Below, piece by piece: positions 1-8,794 of a stretch of DNA of 64,000 nucleotides. Made by a program: the position numbers and the translations under genes. Origin of the DNA: Enhydrobacter sp. (GTDB lineage: Bacteria; Pseudomonadota; Alphaproteobacteria; Reyranellales; Reyranellaceae). Position 1 is the stretch's first letter; each line of letters begins with the position of its first letter. Under the pieces are notes generated by a model. It ran no database searches, had not been told where the DNA came from, and worked only from the letters and a program-made list of their open reading frames with translations. The stretch spans positions 1 through 64,000 of the forward strand of contig JAHCJV010000012.1 of NCBI GenBank assembly GCA_026126105.1, in the 5' to 3' direction.

Positions 1-3000
1 GGTTGAACAGCACGGCGTGGTTGGTCAGCAGCGCGGTGGCATTCAGCGCCGCCGCAAGGTCGGCATCGAAGCTGGCGTCGGACAGGCTGCCGCCAGCCAC
101 TGTCGCGTCGACCCCGGTTACCGGGAACCACAGGTCGAACTTGTCGCTCGCAGCATCGAAGCCGACCACCGTGTCGTAGCCGAGGCTCGTCGACTGCGTC
201 GCGCCGAGATCGGCCGTGTAACCCAGGATATCGCCGTTGCCGTTGCCCGTGATCCGGTCGGCGCCAGCGCCGCCGAACAGGGTATCGACGCCAGAGCCGC
301 CGATCAGCTCGTCGTTGCCAGCACCACCCTGCAAGATGTTCTGCCCGTCGCCGCCGGAAAGCCTGTCGTCGCCCTCGTCGCCGAACAGCTGGTCGCTGTC
401 ACCGCCGCCATCCAGGTTGTCGTTGCCCGCGCCGCCCTCCAGCCGGTCGGCCCCGGACTTGCCAATCACCTTGTCGTTGCCGACGCCGCCGCGGATCGTG
501 TTGGCCCCGGTATCGCCCGTGAGCGAATCGTTACCGGCGCCGCCGTCGACATTCTCGATCCCGATCAGCGTGTCGAAGCCGACATCGGCGCCGCTCGCCT
601 TTCCGTCTCCCAGATCCACCGTCACGGCCGAAACGGCCGTCGAGTAGTCGGCCCGGTCCAACGAGCTGCCACCGTCGAGCGTGTCGTTGCCGGTACCACC
701 AACCAGGGTGTCGCTGGCGAGCCCGCCTTCGAGCAGGTCAGTGCCGGCACCGCCGACAAGGACGTTTGACCTGCTGTCACCGGTCAAATGGTCGTCGCCG
801 CCTCCAGCCGTAACGTTGTCGATCCCGTGCAAGGTGGCGTTTCCGGTCAGCGCAATGACGAGGCTTGCCGTCGCTGCCGAGAAGTCGACCGTATCCAGAC
901 CGAAATTAGGTTCGCCGGAGAGAATGCCGCCATAGAACTGGTCGACACCGTAGACGCCAACCAGGATGTCGTCGCCGGCGCCGCCCTGGAGGATGTCCAC
1001 CCCCTCGCCGCCGTCCAGCACGTCGTTGTTGTCGCCGCCCAGCAGGTTGTCGTCGCCCGCGCCGCCCGCTAGGGTATCGTCGCCGAAGCCGCCCTCCAGG
1101 CTGTCGATGCCGTCTCCACCCTGCACGAGATCGTTGCCCGCGCCGCCGCGCAGCAGGTTGTCGCCGGTGTCGCCGACTAGGGTGTCATCGCCCGCGCCAC
1201 CGTTGACCGCCTCGATGGCCTGCAGCGTGTCGCTGCCAATGCCCGTCCCGTTCGCCGTGCCGAGCCCGAGGTCGACCGCGACCGCCGCCGTCTGGGCGCC
1301 GTAGTCGGCGGTATCGCTGTCGGCGCCGCCGTCGAGAAGGTCGTCACCGGAATCGCCGACAAGGGTGTCGTTGCCCACGCCGCCGTGGAGCTGGTCCTGC
1401 CCGTCGTCGCCCACCAATGTGTCGTTGCCGCCGCCGCCGTGGAGCGCGTCGTCGCCCGCGCCGCCCGAGAGGCGATTGATGCCTTCGTCTCCCGACATCT
1501 GGTCGTTGCCGGTACCGCCGACAACGTTCTCGACGCCGGTCACCGTGTCCTTGCCGGTGGCAGCGCCGACTGCCGTGCCCAGCAGCAGGTTGACCACGAC
1601 ACCGGCGCCGTCGTCGGAGAAGTCGGCCGTGTCGATGCCGGCCTCGCCGCTCAGCAGATCGTCGCCCGCGCCGCCCACCAGCAGATCGTTGCCGTCCTGG
1701 CCGCGCACGCGGTCGTTGCCGGCGCCGCCGATCACCGTGTCGTTTTCCTGCCCGCCCTTGAGATTGTCGCGGCCGTCGCCGCCGATGAGCGTGTCGTCGC
1801 CGCCGGCGCCGATCAGCGCGTCGTCGCCGCCGTCGCCGCTCAGCACGTTGCCCGCCGCACTGGTGCCCTTGATCGAATCGTCGCCCTGGCCGCCGATCAC
1901 GTTCTCGATGCCGTACAGCTTGTCGTTGCCGATCCCGGCCCCGTTCGCTTTCTGTTGCGCCAGGTCGACGGCCACCTTGACCGTCTGAAAGATGAAGTCC
2001 GCGGTGTCGATGCCTGCCCCGCCGTCGAGGATGTCGAGGCCGGGATCGCCGCCGAGGACGTCGTCGCCCTCGCCGCCCCGCAGCAGGTCGTTGCCGGAGC
2101 CGCCATACAGCACGTCGCCGCCGCCATTGCCGGTGATGACGTTGTCCCGGACGTCACCGACCAGCGTGTCGACGCCGTGTCCGCCGGCCACATTCTCAAA
2201 GTTGACGAGCGTGTCGGCACCGATGCCGTTGCCCGAAGCCGTACCGAACCCCAGCTCGACGACGACGTTATCGATCTGCGCAGAATAGTCGACGAGGTCG
2301 ATGCCGACGCCACCGTTGAGCTGATCGTTTCCCGTACCGCCTGTCACGGTGTCGTTGCCGTCGCCGCCGAGTTCTTCGTCCTCGCCGGTGCCGCCGATGA
2401 TCAGGTCATCGCCGTCGTTGCCCTTGATTTCGTCGTTGCCGTCGCCGCCGGTCAGAGTGTCGTTGCCGGTCGCGCCCGCGAGAATGTCGTTTCCTTCGCC
2501 GCCTTCGAGGTCGTTGGCGCCGCCGTCGCCCTGCAACGAATCGTTGCCGGCGCCACCCCGTGCGTTCTCGAAACCGGAAAGAGAATCACTACCGCTCGCG
2601 GCACCGCTGGCCGTCCCCTGCGCAAGGTTGACGACCACGCCGTTGCTGTCCCCGGTGAAATCGACCGTGTCGACGCCTACGCCGCCGATCAGCGTGTCGT
2701 CTCCGGTACCGCCGTTCACGACGTCGTTCCCGTCGCCGCCGTCCAGCCGGTCGTCGCCGCCCTTGCCGTTCAGCCTGTCATCGGCGGCGCGCCCCTCGAA
2801 CGCATTGGCGTTGTCGTCGCCGGTGAGGGAATCGGCGTGGGCGGTGCCGATCACACTCTCGATGCCGGACACCTGATCGGTCACTGTGTAGACGGTTCGG
2901 AAGTCGACAAGTTGCGTGATGTTGGTGCCAAGACCGAGATCGAGTGTCGACTGGCTGTCCTGTGTCAGGTCGAGCGTGTCGACCCCATTACCGCCGTTGA

Positions 3001-3589
3001 AGTACTCCCCCGTCCAGAAGGAGCGTCCGTACAGGTTCGAGACGAGCGTGTCGTTGCCGTCGCCGCCGAACAGGCGATCCGGACTCGCGCCGCCGTCGAG
3101 CACGTCATCACCAGCGTTGCCCTTCAGCTCGTCTGCGCCCGACTCGCCGAACAGCAGATCGTTGCCGCCGCCGCCCGAAACGCTGTCGTTGCCCGAGGCG
3201 CCGTACAGGATGTTTGCCCCACCGTCGCCGAACAGCATATCGGTTGTCGAGCCACCAGAAACCCGCTCGACCGACACCAGCGTATCGCGGCCGATATCGG
3301 CGCCGCTCGCCGTGCCGGCGGCGAGGTCGACCACAACCGGGGCCGTTTCGGAACTGTAGTCGACGAGATCGTCGCCGTCGCCGCCGTCGAGCAGATCGTC
3401 GCCGGCTCCGCCGATTAGCCGATCGTCGCCGGCGTCTCCACGGAGGGCGTCTGCGTCCGAGCCGCCCGATAAGACATCGTTGCCCGTGTTACCTGCTATC
3501 GTATCATTGCCGGCTAGACCGTATATCGTGTCGTCGGAGGCCGTCCCCGTCAGGTTGTTGTCCTTGTTGTTGCCGTGGATAATGGCCAT
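1..3589 (-). CDS. RTX-type calcium-binding repeat protein, partial (C-terminus beyond left edge)
   Basis: The minus-strand frame is open from an ATG at 3589 to the window edge, giving about 1196 visible codons with no stop. The start is supported by a purine-rich GGGAAGGGA stretch just upstream. Almost the whole protein consists of GGxGxDxLxGG nonapeptide repeats, which in the RTX family bind calcium and fold as a beta-roll after type I secretion. These alternate with a conserved spacer of the form (V/A)DYS...VxVDLxxGTAxG...GxDTL..(I/F)ENV, seen about nine times. Near the left edge the repeats give way to a non-repetitive stretch (GYDTVVGFDAASDKFDLWFP) typical of RTX C-terminal regions, so the true end is probably not far outside. 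No enzymatic domain is visible. The likely role is a secreted or surface adhesin or matrix protein. No ABC/HlyD/TolC secretion genes are in the window. Confidence 0.9.
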   Translation of the reverse strand, partial: MAIIHGNNKDNNLTGTASDDTIYGLAGNDTIAGNTGNDVLSGGSDADALRGDAGDDRLIGGAGDDLLDGGDGDDLVDYSSETAPVVVDLAAGTASGADIGRDTLVSVERVSGGSTTDMLFGDGGANILYGASGNDSVSGGGGNDLLFGESGADELKGNAGDDVLDGGASPDRLFGGDGNDTLVSNLYGRSFWTGEYFNGGNGVDTLDLTQDSQSTLDLGLGTNITQLVDFRTVYTVTDQVSGIESVIGTAHADSLTGDDNANAFEGRAADDRLNGKGGDDRLDGGDGNDVVNGGTGDDTLIGGVGVDTVDFTGDSNGVVVNLAQGTASGAASGSDSLSGFENARGGAGNDSLQGDGGANDLEGGEGNDILAGATGNDTLTGGDGNDEIKGNDGDDLIIGGTGEDEELGGDGNDTVTGGTGNDQLNGGVGIDLVDYSAQIDNVVVELGFGTASGNGIGADTLVNFENVAGGHGVDTLVGDVRDNVITGNGGGDVLYGGSGNDLLRGGEGDDVLGGDPGLDILDGGAGIDTADFIFQTVKVAVDLAQQKANGAGIGNDKLYGIENVIGGQGDDSIKGTSAAGNVLSGDGGDDALIGAGGDDTLIGGDGRDNLKGGQENDTVIGGAGNDRVRGQDGNDLLVGGAGDDLLSGEAGIDTADFSDDGAGVVVNLLLGTAVGAATGKDTVTGVENVVGGTGNDQMSGDEGINRLSGGAGDDALHGGGGNDTLVGDDGQDQLHGGVGNDTLVGDSGDDLLDGGADSDTADYGAQTAAVAVDLGLGTANGTGIGSDTLQAIEAVNGGAGDDTLVGDTGDNLLRGGAGNDLVQGGDGIDSLEGGFGDDTLAGGAGDDNLLGGDNNDVLDGGEGVDILQGGAGDDILVGVYGVDQFYGGILSGEPNFGLDTVDFSAATASLVIALTGNATLHGIDNVTAGGGDDHLTGDSRSNVLVGGAGTDLLEGGLASDTLVGGTGNDTLDGGSSLDRADYSTAVSAVTVDLGDGKASGADVGFDTLIGIENVDGGAGNDSLTGDTGANTIRGGVGNDKVIGKSGADRLEGGAGNDNLDGGGDSDQLFGDEGDDRLSGGDGQNILQGGAGNDELIGGSGVDTLFGGAGADRITGNGNGDILGYTADLGATQSTSLGYDTVVGFDAASDKFDLWFPVTGVDATVAGGSLSDASFDADLAAALNATALLTNHAVLFN
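150..3580 (-). repeat. RTX super-repeat array within the first RTX gene
   Basis: A coding super-repeat of roughly 100 to 150 residues recurs about nine times. Each unit has a hydrophobic spacer with the pattern DYS...VxVDLxxGTAxGxxxGxDTLxxxENV, followed by two to seven GGxGxDxLxGG calcium-binding nonapeptides. The DNA is correspondingly repetitive, with recurrent gtcgttgcc and gccgccg words on the plus strand. The regularity suggests growth by duplication of a whole spacer-plus-roll block rather than of single nonapeptides. Confidence 0.7.
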
Positions 3590-3919
3590 CGCAAACGTCC
3601 CTTCCCCAGTCTCCAGGCCGCCAGCCCGCACCCGCATTCCCCATCAAAGTCCCTTAACTGCCAAATCGGGGCAACATTGCGAAGGAAAGGCAAAGTCCCT
3701 GCGCTGTGACGCAGGCTCCCCCTCGACGGATCGCGAAGGCGGTTGCAGCTCAGATAAATTCGGTCTGGTCGGGGCTGCCTGGGTTGACCGCCGCCTCGCA
3801 TGTCCAGACCCCTGCCCGGCCTGGTGGCCGGGCGGTGGGCATCTACCACCGGGGCAAAATGAGCGGGCTCGCTCGCACTCGATTATGACGCGACGCGAGC
3901 AGCCGCCCTTCTCCGCGGA
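3590..3919. other. 330-bp gap between the two RTX genes
   Basis: No credible gene is seen here. Short open frames on both strands lack family resemblance and ribosome-binding sites. The gap holds the upstream region of the left RTX gene (adjacent to 3589) and the 3' flank of the propeller-RTX gene (stop at 3920), including a GC-rich perfect hairpin at 3814-3833. Confidence 0.6.
3814..3833 (-). terminator. GC-rich hairpin downstream of the propeller-RTX gene
   Basis: GCCCGGCC, loop TGGT and GGCCGGGC form a perfect 8-bp stem about 90 nt past the stop codon at 3920. There is no T-tract on either strand, so intrinsic termination is possible but not certain. It could equally be a 3'-end stabilising structure. 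Confidence 0.35.
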
Positions 3920-6817
3920 TCAAGCGATGACGGTGAAGTCGCTGGCGGAGAGCGCGAGGCCCGGCGTCAGCGTTCCGAAGTGCGTTGCCGCCTGCGCCCC
4001 GGTGCCGTCGGCGTCGTACCACAGGGCGCCGGTGGCAAGATCGTAGATGATGCGGTCGTCTGCATCCTGCGCGCCGGTACCGATCGTGAAGCGGTCCTCG
4101 GCCAGCACACTGGAGGCACCGATCCCGGTGAAAATGTTGCGGCTGAGCGCGATGGCGTCCGCACCTACCGTGAAATCGGTGATGGTGGTCAGCGTCGCGC
4201 CCTCGGCGAGCGAGGAGTCGAAGACGAAAGTGTCCTCGCCGCCGTTGCCGGTCAGGGTGTTGGTGCCGCCCTTGCCGGACAGGACGTTGGCCTGCGCGTT
4301 GCCAATGATGACGTTGTCGGCCTTGTTGCCATTGCCGTCGATCGCCTCAGTGCCGGTCAGCGTCAGATTCTCGAGAGCGCTGCCGAGGCGGAACGAAATC
4401 GATGCGGACACGGTGTCGATGCCGCCGCTGTCGAGGATGACATCGCCGCCGGCATCGACGTAGTACGTGTCGTTGCCGAGGTCGCCGATCATGAGGTCCT
4501 TGCCGGCACCGCCGCGCAGAATGTCGTCGCCGGCACCACCATCCAGCCTGTCGTCGCCGGCGTCGCCCCAAAGCCAATCGTCGCCGGCGCCGCCGAGCAC
4601 GTCGTCCGTGCCGGCCCCTCCCCACAGCCAGTCGTCGCCCGAGCGACCCTCGACAATGTCGTCGCCGTCCTCACCGTAGGAGTAGTTCGCCCCGTAGCCG
4701 CCGATCAGAATGTCGTTGAAAGCCGACCCGATCAGCCCCTCGATATGCTCGAGCCTATCCGTTCCGGCGCCGCCGGTATGCTGCGGCCCGTCATCCTCGT
4801 GATAGAGGCTTACCGTTACACCCGACGTCGCACTTCGATACGACGCCATGTCGCGATAGCCTTCGTCGCCGTCGAGGAAGTCGTCGCCCGCGCCGCCTTC
4901 GAGGATGTCGCTCTCCGCGCCACCCAGCAGGATGTCGTCGCCCTCGAGGCCGTAGAGCATGTCCTTGCCGGCGCCGCCAATCAATCGATTGCCTGCCGTG
5001 CTGCCGCGAAGGACGTCGTCGAACAGAGACCCTATAAGGTTCTCGTTGTCGAGAAGCGTGTCGACACCCGCACCTCCGGTGTCCTGTGCGCCGACGACGC
5101 CAAGATCGACCTCCACGCCGGCCGCTGCCCCCGCGTAGCTCGCCGTGTCGACACCGTCGCCACCGTCGAGCAGGTCGTCGCCCGCTCCGCCGAGGAGGAC
5201 ATCGTTGCCGCCCAGACCCTCAAGAGTGTCGTCGCCATCGCCGCCGTTCAACGTGTTGGCGACGTCCGATCCTGTAAGCGCATCGGCGTGGTCGGAGCCG
5301 GTGAGGCTCTCGATGCTGACCAGTGTATCGATTCCGGCGCCTCCAGTATCCTGCGCGCTGGCAATAGCAAGGCTCACCGAAACGCCCGACTTGGCCTTGC
5401 CGTATGCCGCGGTATCCCAGCCCTCGCCGCCGTCAAGCAGGTCGTTGCCTTTGCCGCCAGTGAGAACATCGTTGCCGCCGCTCCCAAAGATCTGATCGTC
5501 GCCGGCGCGCCCGTCGAGCACATCGGCTCCATTCGGGGTGACGGCCTTGATGAAGATGTCGGTCTGGCCTTCCGTACCCCCCGGCACCAGATTTTCAGCC
5601 TCGCTCTGGAATATTACGTACGTCCCGTCGGCCGAGAAGCTGGCCTTGGACGAGCGATCAAGCCCCTCGACGCCGTCGGCGCTGGTCGACAGCCGCTCGA
5701 TGGCCCCGGTCACGAGATCCTTGACGAAGACGTCCTGACGGCCGTTGGTGTCGCCCGGTACGAGATTGGTGGCCCGGCTGGTAAACACGAGCTTGTTGCC
5801 ATCGGGCGAAAAGGCGAGCTTGCCGTTGTATTCGGCAGATTCGCCATCGGCCTCTTGTCCCGAGGCGCTCGTCGATGCGCGTATCACGCTGCCCGTCACC
5901 AGGTCCTTTACGAATATGTCAGAAACCCCGTTGGTATCTCCGGGAACCAGATTGTCGGCCTCACTCGCAAACGCGACCTTCGTCCCGTCCGGAGAGAAGG
6001 CAATCCCCATATAGTATTGCCCCGACTCTTCGTTCCCCTGCTTTCCGGCTGCGTTCGTCGAGATGCGGATGACTTGTCCGGTGATCAGGTCCTTGACGAA
6101 GACGTCCTGTTCGCCATTCGTGTCGCCGGGCACCAGGTTCGACGCCCAGCTTGCAAAGGCGATCTTTGTGCCGTCCGGCGAGAACACAGGCTCGGTCGAT
6201 TGTCGGTCACCGACCACGCCCGCTGCGTTCTGCGACACCAGCGTGACGGCGCCGGTGACCAGGTCCTTCACATAGATGTCGCGCAGAGCGTTGTCGTCGT
6301 TTGCGGCGAAGTTGGACGACCAGCTGTAGAACACGACCTTCGTGCCGTCCGGCGAGAACTCCGGATTGAAGGATTTGGCGTTCCCCTCGACTCCTGCGGC
6401 GTCGTTCGACACCCGGCTGATCTCGCCGGTGACCAGATCCTTGATGAAGATATCCCTGGCGCCGTTGGTGTCGCCTGGAACCAGATTTGATGCCTCGCTT
6501 GCGAACACGACCTTCGTGCCGTCCGGCGAGAATGCCGGCTCCAGCGACCGGTCGTTTCCAGGCTTTCCACCGGCATTGCGCGAGAGCAGAGTCACTTCGC
6601 CGGTCACCAGATCCTTGATGAAGACGTCCACCACGCCCCCGTTCTCCGGGCCATCGAGGTTGGTAGCGCGGCTTGCAAAGACGACCTTTGTACCGTCGGG
6701 CGAGAAACTCGCGTCGGTACTCGACCGATCGGCCGCCACGCCGGCGGAGTTTGTCGACACACGCGTGATCGCGCCCGGATTGCCGTCTGTTCCGAGGAGG
6801 ATGTCGTCGCCGTTCAT
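3920..6817 (-). CDS. Secreted seven-bladed beta-propeller plus RTX repeat protein
   Basis: The product is 965 residues. The ATG at 6817 is preceded by GGAG at a good distance (attGGAGcgcacATG). An in-frame extension to 6979 is possible but adds an Arg/Pro-rich stretch that looks non-coding. Residues about 20 to 430 contain seven units of 60-65 residues built on FSPDGTKVVFAS, ATNLVPGDTNG and DIFVKDLVTG, the TolB-like PD40/WD40-like pattern, so one full seven-bladed propeller is expected. Residues about 435 to 850 are RTX nonapeptides with DYS/DTGGAGxDTL spacers. The last ~110 residues (ending LALSASDFTVIA) resemble the C-terminal region of type I-secreted proteins. There is no N-terminal signal peptide, which fits type I secretion. 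Substrate or partner is unknown. The second gene in the pair probably shares a surface or matrix role. Confidence 0.88.
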   Translation of the reverse strand: MNGDDILLGTDGNPGAITRVSTNSAGVAADRSSTDASFSPDGTKVVFASRATNLDGPENGGVVDVFIKDLVTGEVTLLSRNAGGKPGNDRSLEPAFSPDGTKVVFASEASNLVPGDTNGARDIFIKDLVTGEISRVSNDAAGVEGNAKSFNPEFSPDGTKVVFYSWSSNFAANDDNALRDIYVKDLVTGAVTLVSQNAAGVVGDRQSTEPVFSPDGTKIAFASWASNLVPGDTNGEQDVFVKDLITGQVIRISTNAAGKQGNEESGQYYMGIAFSPDGTKVAFASEADNLVPGDTNGVSDIFVKDLVTGSVIRASTSASGQEADGESAEYNGKLAFSPDGNKLVFTSRATNLVPGDTNGRQDVFVKDLVTGAIERLSTSADGVEGLDRSSKASFSADGTYVIFQSEAENLVPGGTEGQTDIFIKAVTPNGADVLDGRAGDDQIFGSGGNDVLTGGKGNDLLDGGEGWDTAAYGKAKSGVSVSLAIASAQDTGGAGIDTLVSIESLTGSDHADALTGSDVANTLNGGDGDDTLEGLGGNDVLLGGAGDDLLDGGDGVDTASYAGAAAGVEVDLGVVGAQDTGGAGVDTLLDNENLIGSLFDDVLRGSTAGNRLIGGAGKDMLYGLEGDDILLGGAESDILEGGAGDDFLDGDEGYRDMASYRSATSGVTVSLYHEDDGPQHTGGAGTDRLEHIEGLIGSAFNDILIGGYGANYSYGEDGDDIVEGRSGDDWLWGGAGTDDVLGGAGDDWLWGDAGDDRLDGGAGDDILRGGAGKDLMIGDLGNDTYYVDAGGDVILDSGGIDTVSASISFRLGSALENLTLTGTEAIDGNGNKADNVIIGNAQANVLSGKGGTNTLTGNGGEDTFVFDSSLAEGATLTTITDFTVGADAIALSRNIFTGIGASSVLAEDRFTIGTGAQDADDRIIYDLATGALWYDADGTGAQAATHFGTLTPGLALSASDFTVIA
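5550..6720 (-). repeat. Seven tandem PD40-type propeller repeats (coding)
   Basis: Seven tandem units of about 180-195 bp encode a SPDGTKVVFAS core followed by NLVPGDTNG and DIFVKDLVTG. They are visible on the plus strand as recurrent 'gtgccgtccggcgagaa' and 'accagatccttgatgaagac'-like words. The first and seventh copies are the most diverged (DGPENGG and SADGTYVIF variants), as expected for the velcro ends of a propeller. Confidence 0.75.
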
Positions 6818-7157
6818 GTGCGCTCCAATTGCCACAATAAGGTTTGCAGTCGGTGGCAGCCTGACAGTAGACCCGTCAGCGTCGACGCGCCACGGTTGTC
6901 TTGCCGGTTGACGGCGAGCGGCGGCGACAAGCGTCCACGGCGTGGAAGCACGTTGCGCTCCTGCCATTGTGTACTGCAAAAAAGCGCCCCGCCATCAGCG
7001 AATGAAACTCGCGTCTCCGCTCAACCCAGGGTGATCTCAGGATACAGAAACTCGACATCCAGACGGCAGGGGGCGGCAGCGCATTGGCGGTCAAGGCCCT
7101 TGACTGCAATGGCACGCTGAATTATCCGTCGTGCCGACCTACCAAGGAGTCCAAGTC
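6818..7157. other. Divergent intergenic region between the propeller-RTX gene and the MarR-like gene
   Basis: These 340 bp separate oppositely oriented genes and must hold promoters for both. I see no convincing gene, long inverted repeat or recognisable operator. The only clear signals are the two ribosome-binding sites, GGAG before the minus-strand start at 6817 and AAGGAG before the plus-strand start at 7158. Confidence 0.5.
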
Positions 7158-7715
7158 ATGAGTGATGCGGCTACGCGCGACAAGAAGGACAAGAAGAAGG
7201 ATGCTTCTCCTCCGGTCACAGCAGAGACATTTGCAACGGTCGTCTCCGGCTTGAGCCGATTCCTTGGCCGACTTCCCGCTTACGGCCCGTTTCGGGACTC
7301 TGGTATCGGCCTGACGGAATGGATCTTGTTGAACGAGCTGGCAAATGGCCCAGCAACGGGCAAGAAACTCTGCAAGGACCTGGGCGTAACCAAGCAGCGT
7401 GTCTATCAGCTGACGGAGACACTCAAGAAGTCAGGCTACCTGACGGTCACGGAATCGTCGACGGAGACGCGGTCGAAAGAAGGCGCCGGCAGCAACGAAT
7501 TCGCGCTCAGCCCGACGGGAAAGAGCGAGCTCGCCGCGATTAACGAGCGAATTACTCCTGTTCTCGCCAAGGGGCTAGAGGGCAAGGAACGTGCCCTTCA
7601 CACGGCAACGAAGAGCCTGAAGGCGCTGACAAAGTTGATTGCCGAGCCAAAGTCGGCAGAGCAATTGGCCCGAAAGGCCGGCAAGAAAACGTCCTCGGGA
7701 GATGATGCGGCCTGA
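7158..7715 (+). CDS. MarR-like winged-helix transcriptional regulator
   Basis: The product is 185 residues. The ATG at 7158 has AAGGAG eight bases upstream, which is preferred over an in-frame start at 7131. A Lys-rich N-terminal tail (KKDKKKD) precedes a helical region and a winged helix-turn-helix (LTEWILLNELANGPATGKKL, then LGVTKQRVYQL), with a wing containing SNEFALSPTGK. This matches MarR-family DNA-binding proteins, which usually act as homodimers on palindromes. The C-terminal helices (about 130-170) would form the dimer interface. It sits divergently from the RTX pair and directly upstream of the sulfotransferase run, so it may control either. A strong imperfect palindrome lies just downstream at 7760-7790. 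The ligand is unknown. Confidence 0.72.
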   Translation: MSDAATRDKKDKKKDASPPVTAETFATVVSGLSRFLGRLPAYGPFRDSGIGLTEWILLNELANGPATGKKLCKDLGVTKQRVYQLTETLKKSGYLTVTESSTETRSKEGAGSNEFALSPTGKSELAAINERITPVLAKGLEGKERALHTATKSLKALTKLIAEPKSAEQLARKAGKKTSSGDDAA

Positions 7716-7759
7716 GGGCCCTATAGAGAGTTGCAACCGGCTCAGGAAGCTCGAGGGCG

Positions 7760-7790
7760 CCTATCTGCAGCCGTAACGGCAGCGGATAGG
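7760..7790 (+). promoter_or_regulatory. Strong 14-bp-arm hairpin/palindrome between regulator and sulfotransferase genes
   Basis: CCTATCTGCAGCCG, loop TAA and CGGCAGCGGATAGG form a 14-position stem with one A-A mismatch and one T-G pair. It lies 45 bp after the regulator stop and 30 bp before the GTG start of the first sulfotransferase. No T-tract follows it. It could be a terminator or attenuator, a 5'-leader structure, or an operator for the adjacent MarR-like protein. Confidence 0.5.
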
Positions 7791-7819
7791 ACCTCAGGGT
7801 AAGAAAGACAGAGGCTTGG

Positions 7820-8764
7820 GTGGACCCTTCTTCGACTAATCACGGGAATTCGGTGCAACTGGAGACTAGTGTGGCGGCGTTGAACAGGCAGCCCCATCCA
7901 GGTCCAGACTTTATCTGTATCGGAATGCAAAAGGCCGGAACCGGCTGGCTTTTCGATCAGTTGCAGCACCATCCGGATTTTTGGATGCCGCCGGCAAAAG
8001 AACTCCACTATTTCGATCGTGATTTTCCCGACAAGGGCCTTGCCGAGGTCATCAATCTGGCAAGTAATTCCCCGGCCCGTCTGGCGAGGAAGCGAAGCCG
8101 TTTGAACTGGCGGCCTCTCGATGATCGGGACTTCGCTTTCTTCAGCGACGCGGAGGCCTGCCGTGGTCGCGGCATCGATCTTGAGCAATACAAATCGCTA
8201 TTCAGGCACAAGGGGGAGCTTCTGTCGGGCGACGTAACTCCAGCCTACAGTACGCTTCCAGAGCACCTGATCGAACAAATCGTCACACAAATTCCGCATG
8301 TGAAGGTGCTCCTGCTCTTGCGCGACCCGATCTCCCGCGCCTGGTCGGAGATTTCGATGGCCCATCGCCGCGGTAAGCTGGATATAGGCACGACACGGGA
8401 TCCTGAAGAACTGCGCCTGTACCTTGACATGCCGGGTGTACGACGCCGCTCGTTTGGTACAGAAATCTATTCTCGCTGGTCCCGGCACGTGCCCCCCGAC
8501 CAGATCCGCTACTTTTTTCTCGACCATATCGGATCGGAACCGGACCGTGTCCGTCGCGATGTGCTCTTGTTTCTGGGCGGCGATCCGGCGAAATCGAGCG
8601 GCGACCTCGATGCTGCTTTCAACCGCAAGTCCGATCAGCACAAGCTGGAACTTACCCCCCTGGCCAAGGGTGTACTGGTCGAGCATCTGGCCTCCGAGGT
8701 CAAGGCAAGCGCGGCCATGTTCGGGGGACCGGCTGTCGATTGGGTCAAACGATACGGCCTCTAG
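7820..8764 (+). CDS. PAPS-dependent sulfotransferase, heparan-sulfotransferase-like (Sulfotransfer_1/3 type)
   Basis: The product is 314 residues from a GTG with GAGG five bases upstream. The 5'-phosphosulfate loop is clear at residues 35-44 (GMQKAGTGWL), followed by the PPAKELHYFD element (57-66) found in N-deacetylase/sulfotransferase-like and bacterial polysaccharide sulfotransferases. The 3'-phosphate-binding element is VLLLLRDPISRAWSE (about 163-177), with Arg168 and Ser172. The family transfers sulfate from PAPS to sugar hydroxyl or amino groups. There is no signal peptide or membrane segment, so it acts in the cytosol, probably on a polysaccharide precursor. It is the first of four sulfotransferase-family genes in a row on the same strand. 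The acceptor is unknown. Confidence 0.88.
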   Translation: MDPSSTNHGNSVQLETSVAALNRQPHPGPDFICIGMQKAGTGWLFDQLQHHPDFWMPPAKELHYFDRDFPDKGLAEVINLASNSPARLARKRSRLNWRPLDDRDFAFFSDAEACRGRGIDLEQYKSLFRHKGELLSGDVTPAYSTLPEHLIEQIVTQIPHVKVLLLLRDPISRAWSEISMAHRRGKLDIGTTRDPEELRLYLDMPGVRRRSFGTEIYSRWSRHVPPDQIRYFFLDHIGSEPDRVRRDVLLFLGGDPAKSSGDLDAAFNRKSDQHKLELTPLAKGVLVEHLASEVKASAAMFGGPAVDWVKRYGL

Positions 8765-8794
8765 ATGACTTTGGGCGACAGGATCTGAAACGCT

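Noticed and set aside
1385..3418. Long plus-strand open frame (677 codons) opposite the left RTX gene
   Set aside because: It is the antisense of GGxGxDxL codons in a GC-rich repeat. It shows only Val/Ala-rich periodic sequence with no family resemblance, while the minus frame is clearly RTX.
3980..6490. Plus-strand open frame of 836 codons opposite the propeller-RTX gene
   Set aside because: Same reason: repetitive Val/Ala/Arg-rich antisense translation. The minus strand encodes recognisable PD40 and RTX repeats with a good ribosome-binding site.
5550..6720. Regularly spaced DNA repeats resembling a CRISPR-like array
   Set aside because: The period is about 190 bp and each unit encodes a propeller blade in one continuous frame. 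These are coding repeats, not short direct repeats with spacers.
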